DNA of 7,706 bases from Candidatus Poseidoniaceae archaeon. Its GTDB lineage: Archaea; Thermoplasmatota; Poseidoniia; Poseidoniales; Poseidoniaceae. The stretch lies in contig DUKP01000118.1 in NCBI GenBank assembly GCA_013329295.1, positions 7,020 to 14,725 of the forward strand, written 5' to 3'. Made by a program: the position numbers and the translations under genes. The notes beneath the pieces were generated by a model. It worked only from the letters and a program-made list of their open reading frames with translations. It was not told where the DNA came from and made no database searches. Shown here one piece after another: positions 5,001 through 7,706 of the stretch; positions within the stretch are counted from its first letter, which is position 1; each line of letters starts with the position of its first letter.

Positions 5001-7706
5001 GCAGCAGGTGAAATATCATCACAAGTCTCGACATCATCATTGCTCAAACATACATAAACATCAATAATTACTGGCTCTATATTTGCAGTTAGATTTACTA
5101 TAGTATCTTGGATTGAGTCTGTCACACTCCAACCTTCAACTGTAGTAATATTGTACTCAGACTCCGAGCCCATAAAGTCGTAAAGACCCGAAGCTATCTG
5201 GAAGGAGAAATCACCGCTCGGCGAGGTTTCTGTCGACCATTCAACACCATTTTCATCAATCGCAATTATTTCTGGAGTTAGGCCAATAAATTGTTGAGCA
5301 TTCCAAGAAGTAATGTTGTCATCAACAAATAGTGTACCGGTAACTGAAACAAGCGGATTGAGGTAGATATTCCCTAGATCAATATTACTACTATTGTTTG
5401 GGTTAACATTTATCCCAACACCATAATTTGACGCTGCGGAAAAAGCCTTCATTACATATTCTAAATCACCAGGTAATTCTATGGAGAAATTACCATCTGA
5501 GTCAGTAGTAGTAGAGAAAGAGAAATTTTCAGAACTGAAGGTAATCTCTAATTGAGATGCTTGTGTTGTATTTGCATCAATGTCTTTTTGTTCCCAATTC
5601 TCATCAAATGTAGTTGTATAAGCCAGCAATGTGCCAGTTATCTCTGAGGCAATAGAGTATGAAAGATCAAATTCAATATCTTCGTTGTTAACTTCAATAG
5701 ATGAGAATAAATAATAATCGGAAACATCATTTTGTTCAATTGTATAATCACCATTAGGAAGTTCAATAGTTACTTTACCTTCAGAATCAGATACAACATC
5801 AACACTAAATCCAAATTGATCTTTAATTGTGAAATTTTGTTCTGCTGTATCAATAAGAGGTATTTCATTTTCGTCAACTGGAGAATTTAGAGTGATAATA
5901 AGATCAAATGAATCCGGAACATCGGATATTGGACTCAATTGCTCTGATTCTGAGCCAATTGTAAATTGCCCTGATGATTCATAGAATCCATCATCATCTA
6001 GATCAATTCTAAATTCATAATCTCCTGTAGAAATTGGACCAAATTTGTAACCACCAGTTTCGTTGACCTCAACCATAATTGGTGAGGAATCTTCTAATAA
6101 TGTATCAATTAGTTCAAATGTTACATTTGAGATTACATCGCCAGAAGAATTAGTTAGGTTTCCTGAGATAATAGAACCTGCCATCGTCAAACTAATTCCA
6201 AATGAAGGATTAATACCAACTGTGACCGTTTCTGGTAGTTGCACTTCTCTACCATTTTCTAGATTAGCAAATACTTCATACTCGCCAGGTACTATTCCAG
6301 TTTGATAGAAAGAACCTGGGCTAACCATATCTCCTGAGAATTGTCCAGAACCTACGAATCTTCCTGTGCCATTGAAAGTACCTGTTCCTTCAAAGAATCC
6401 AATTCCATCGAAAGATGAACCTTCGTGCTCTTGAACAAGTACAGTTTCTCCAACTGATGTAAATCTTCCATTAGCATTCACCTCACCATCTATAAGATAA
6501 ATCGGTAATTCTCCAGAATCATCTTTCAAACATAAGGTCTCATTAGTTGGCATAGTAACATTACTAGAATCGTTAGAATCGATTATACAATCAACATCAA
6601 AACCTTCAACCAAATCAATCCATGATGCCTTTATTTCACCTGTTCCATTCCATGTTCCATTTGCAACATAAGTTCTACTGTCGCCAATTGTTCGAGTAAA
6701 AGTTCCATGGAAATCTAGTACTGAAGCTAAACCATCACTCTCAAATGTACCATTCTCAGTGAATGTGGCTTGACCAGTTCCTTGAATAATTCTAGTTTCA
6801 TCAGATGTGAAGGAACCATTAGTAGTTACAAGAACAACATCGTCAGATGTTTCATGAACATTTCTTAGAACAAGGTTTGTGTTAACAATCGCTTCACCAT
6901 CAAACAGTTCATCTCCAGACCAAGTTAATTGTCCAGATATACCGCTACTATCAACTTCTATGTCCATTGAATCAGTAAATGATGCTGTTCTGTTGGCTTG
7001 CTCACCAGTAACATTGTATTGTGTTTCTCCCAACCAGGTCATATTAGCGACATTACCCAAAATTGCAGTTAGCGAATTAACTTGTCGATTATCATTCTCT
7101 TCATTTAGCAAATCGCTAAGACCTTGAGTATAACTTCCATCGTTAATTGTGGCTCGAGCCTGTTCAGCATCAAATGTTCCTACAAAGGCAGAAACTCTAA
7201 TCTTACCTGCAGGTGCAAGGAATGACCATTCACCATTTTCATCAGCATCTGTAAAGCCAATTGGAATCCAATAAGTATCTTCATCCATGTCTTCTGCCCC
7301 TTCACCAGAGAATGCATCTCTCTCAATCAACAGCCTTACTCCAGGAAGTGCTACACCGTTATCACTCAATGTTACTGAACCAGAAATTTCTGCACCAGAA
7401 TAATACTTCATAATCTTGACATTAGTATTTGCAGAACCTATTGTGAAATTGTTATCTTCATCATACCAGTTTGAGATTACGAAATGATTCATCATAGCTC
7501 CTGGTAATGGAACTGCTTGTTGTAGTATCGAACCTGGACTTCCTGATAGTCCAAAGTGTTGTGCTGGTTGAGGATTCGAGAACCCGGTATCAACACCTAG
7601 GGATGATGCACCATATCCTACATATGTTCTAGCAAGCATGGTGTCGAAGAATGCTGGGTTATGATCTACTCTAACATCTTGCACTTGGAGTGGATCAATA
7701 TCTAGA
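2069..7706 (-). CDS. Giant multidomain cell-surface membrane protein, C-terminal 1,878 residues (5' truncated); N-terminal part resembles STT3/AglB oligosaccharyltransferase
   Basis: The frame stays open to the right edge, seven codons past the GTG at 7684, and nothing there resembles a start or signal peptide, so the true start is outside the window. Residues are counted from that GTG. Residues 1-105 (FFDTMLARTYVGYG, then MMNHFVISNW, then NVKIMKYYSGAEISG) recall the C-terminal exoplasmic end of archaeal STT3/AglB; this rests on recalled pattern. Residues 100-1421 hold about twelve Ig-like, carboxypeptidase-regulatory-like modules, each ending in a pattern like DGNFSIELPGD. They are interrupted by a Gly/Thr-rich repeat region (285-453). 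One module carries an EF-hand-like loop (1167-1178). Residues 1619-1815 look like NEW3/CARDB modules. An acidic linker leads to a membrane helix at 1843-1861 and a basic tail ending STRF, so the bulk lies outside the cell. The visible part is acidic and has roughly 45 N-X-S/T sequons by eye. Probable role: surface structure or glycosylation. It probably shares a transcript with the protease 52 bases downstream. Confidence 0.85.
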   Translation of the reverse strand, partial: LDIDPLQVQDVRVDHNPAFFDTMLARTYVGYGASSLGVDTGFSNPQPAQHFGLSGSPGSILQQAVPLPGAMMNHFVISNWYDEDNNFTIGSANTNVKIMKYYSGAEISGSVTLSDNGVALPGVRLLIERDAFSGEGAEDMDEDTYWIPIGFTDADENGEWSFLAPAGKIRVSAFVGTFDAEQARATINDGSYTQGLSDLLNEENDNRQVNSLTAILGNVANMTWLGETQYNVTGEQANRTASFTDSMDIEVDSSGISGQLTWSGDELFDGEAIVNTNLVLRNVHETSDDVVLVTTNGSFTSDETRIIQGTGQATFTENGTFESDGLASVLDFHGTFTRTIGDSRTYVANGTWNGTGEIKASWIDLVEGFDVDCIIDSNDSSNVTMPTNETLCLKDDSGELPIYLIDGEVNANGRFTSVGETVLVQEHEGSSFDGIGFFEGTGTFNGTGRFVGSGQFSGDMVSPGSFYQTGIVPGEYEVFANLENGREVQLPETVTVGINPSFGISLTMAGSIISGNLTNSSGDVISNVTFELIDTLLEDSSPIMVEVNETGGYKFGPISTGDYEFRIDLDDDGFYESSGQFTIGSESEQLSPISDVPDSFDLIITLNSPVDENEIPLIDTAEQNFTIKDQFGFSVDVVSDSEGKVTIELPNGDYTIEQNDVSDYYLFSSIEVNNEDIEFDLSYSIASEITGTLLAYTTTFDENWEQKDIDANTTQASQLEITFSSENFSFSTTTDSDGNFSIELPGDLEYVMKAFSAASNYGVGINVNPNNSSNIDLGNIYLNPLVSVTGTLFVDDNITSWNAQQFIGLTPEIIAIDENGVEWSTETSPSGDFSFQIASGLYDFMGSESEYNITTVEGWSVTDSIQDTIVNLTANIEPVIIDVYVCLSNDDVETCDDISPAAAQVEIVAPSSDFKSYSLNTSDFDINGKASLELMPGSYQLIVNHSLSSDLGASDYNTFYQSKSVEISLFDDENNDIHIILSNERLFTGVVEIADSTLNNTQFLMYNQTNDQWLSINTNDTGVFNQYVPIGDWIIIIANQDYENNTFVLRSPITIDENSASRTELTLSMVECVEVSFNLKEQLTGGNISDVRITAVSNDGYGNITLQPSNSSGAVVDKIMPGSWNLFLDKETSNKRLSIESELYSFDTNGLTTYDGGDVMVMTEVTIGGKVFWDFNNNSLVDFLEEISDANLSISSLDGTLEFNVTTNENGVWSQFVPIQNTYNITVDKEGYTTGYYNIDGADGISVENESESFNIDVEASNVIVNGVITSELLDQEASLVGATITLYPESGRDAQPVVVFGSYSNGELSWSTSVEPGNWIVVAESLVFDENTGGISIGYLDANVVDGGTLDMVMKSGGYVEIETSWEDITLTTHNAGSSGTGSDMISDIVEYTVDIGLESSWNYTVSEDGSMSILLPVGDFQISSTFTTVQHYKELEMDYSGTTFGTVEQGIVDVELNYLRLPNSESEVTINATSIANATFIESVALTPIVDDSEDVSDDDRMYKIIEFDIDIDYVGTEISDVLTVSGTIADTLDSEDWTIEVFNGTEWTNEAEIKIGIGESLNDDSVDDFATVKMRMILPNVTSSLSLEDGHKIRIDVAGESGPSGFIDMIVNVPQYYGMEISDAITQTGVSPGGTGTFSFTLTNTGNGDDSFVIELAENLPEGWQITPTTSTLTISKDDQRNQPFSIFAPESFTSGEIEATVTITSEDGITSETITVKIQSARINLDVDETLSQELTKVYESQPGQLVVPISNSGFRTASTVLVTVNLTNDAGNNVLENIGNQTISIPAGQTINATFTLDESSKKFNRFSISVDVLGEDMDYVEDSVEPFDYQEETILDTSEPTSGWFMIVIVALTLLVGYGGLKVARNKSSTRF
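2102..2158 (-). other. C-terminal membrane anchor of the giant surface protein
   Basis: Residues 1843-1861 (WFMIVIVALTLLVGYGGL and flanks) form one hydrophobic helix followed by K-V-A-R-N-K and the stop. An acidic linker precedes it. By the positive-inside rule the long region before it is extracytoplasmic. There is no PGF motif before the helix, so an archaeosortase signal is not supported. Confidence 0.85.
2240..2830 (-). other. NEW3/CARDB-like beta-sandwich domains in the giant surface protein
   Basis: Residues 1619-1718 show the NEW3/COG1470 pattern: a GxxxFSFTLTNTGNGDDSF strand, then NLPEGWQITP, then a conserved A-P-E-S. Residues 1719-1815 resemble a CARDB module, with VVPISNSGF, then TVLVTVNL, then SIPAGQTINATF. 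In archaeal surface proteins such modules act as stalks near the membrane, which suits their place just before the anchor. Confidence 0.6.
4151..4186 (-). other. EF-hand-like calcium loop in an SdrD-B-like module
   Basis: The encoded loop reads DFNNNSLVDFLE (residues 1167-1178). Acidic or amide residues stand at loop positions 1, 3, 5 and 9, a hydrophobic residue at 8, and Glu at 12, as in EF-hand loops. The preceding GKVFW and following DANLSISSLDG match the layout of SdrD-B-type Ig-like domains, in which calcium stiffens the module. Position 6 is Ser, not the usual Gly. Confidence 0.5.
6329..6397 (-). repeat. Six-residue protein repeat F-x-G-[T/S]-G-x
   Basis: Residues 430-452 contain FEGTGT, FNGTGR and FVGSGQ, then the partial unit FSGD, at an exact six-residue period. 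Codons differ between units, so the repeat is kept at the protein level. The wider stretch 285-453 uses related words (NGSF, QGTGQATF, NGTF, HGTF, NGTWNGTG), suggesting a regular beta structure. I do not recognise a named family. Confidence 0.6.

Larger units (their letters stand above)
3422..7387 (-). repeat. Region of about twelve tandem Ig-like (carboxypeptidase-regulatory-like) modules within the giant protein
   Basis: Modules are seen by eye near residues 100-168, 456-478 (partial), 506-570, 618-651, 682-748, 781-840, 895-940, 980-1030, 1067-1121, 1160-1225, 1258-1319 and 1355-1421. Many open with a strand like ISGSVTL, ITGTLLA or VTGTLFV. Most close with a turn and strand such as ENGEWSFLAPAG, SGDFSFQIASG or DGSMSILLPVGD. 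The copies are strongly diverged, so this is an old array and not a recent DNA duplication. Boundaries are approximate. Confidence 0.65.

Noticed and set aside
6063..7127. Two short plus-strand open frames (6063-6305 and 6879-7127)
   Set aside because: They are antisense to the giant surface-protein gene and have no ribosome site or protein features of their own.
7682..7684. GTG as the true start of the giant protein
   Set aside because: The same frame continues open to the window edge (codons L-D-I-D-P-L-Q before it), there is no signal peptide, and the sequence there looks like the middle of a domain.

Overview
The window looks like a piece of an AT-rich archaeal genome, most plausibly a planktonic marine euryarchaeon of the Poseidoniales (Marine Group II) or a relative. 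This is inferred from style and not from a marker gene. The signs are an archaeal TATA-like element and a Shine-Dalgarno (GAGGAG) before a secreted protein, a giant acidic cell-surface protein packed with N-X-S/T sequons, and a membrane-anchored subtilisin-like protease beside it. There are no RNA genes, insertion sequences, CRISPR arrays or phage genes, and no gene-free stretch longer than 129 bases.

All three genes lie on the minus strand, so they read from the right edge to the left. From 7706 to 2069 runs the C-terminal 1,878 residues of a giant surface protein whose start lies outside the window. The first ~100 visible residues resemble the extracytoplasmic end of an STT3/AglB oligosaccharyltransferase (tentative). 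They are followed by a Gly/Thr-rich repeat region set among about a dozen tandem Ig-like (carboxypeptidase-regulatory-like) modules, NEW3/CARDB-like modules, and one C-terminal membrane helix. Next, 52 bases downstream, comes a 404-residue subtilisin-family (S8) protease held in the membrane by an N-terminal helix (2016 to 802). After a 129-base spacer with three short inverted repeats and a probable promoter, a secreted beta-helix protein starts at 672 and runs off the left edge.

The giant protein and the protease are probably co-transcribed, and both should sit on the outer face of the cytoplasmic membrane. A reasonable but unproven reading is that this is a cell-surface assembly, glycosylation or maturation locus in which the protease acts on surface proteins such as its neighbour. 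The beta-helix protein probably has its own promoter and would be exported to the same compartment. The point most worth following up is the possible fusion of an oligosaccharyltransferase end to a very long exported region that itself carries dozens of potential N-glycosylation sites.
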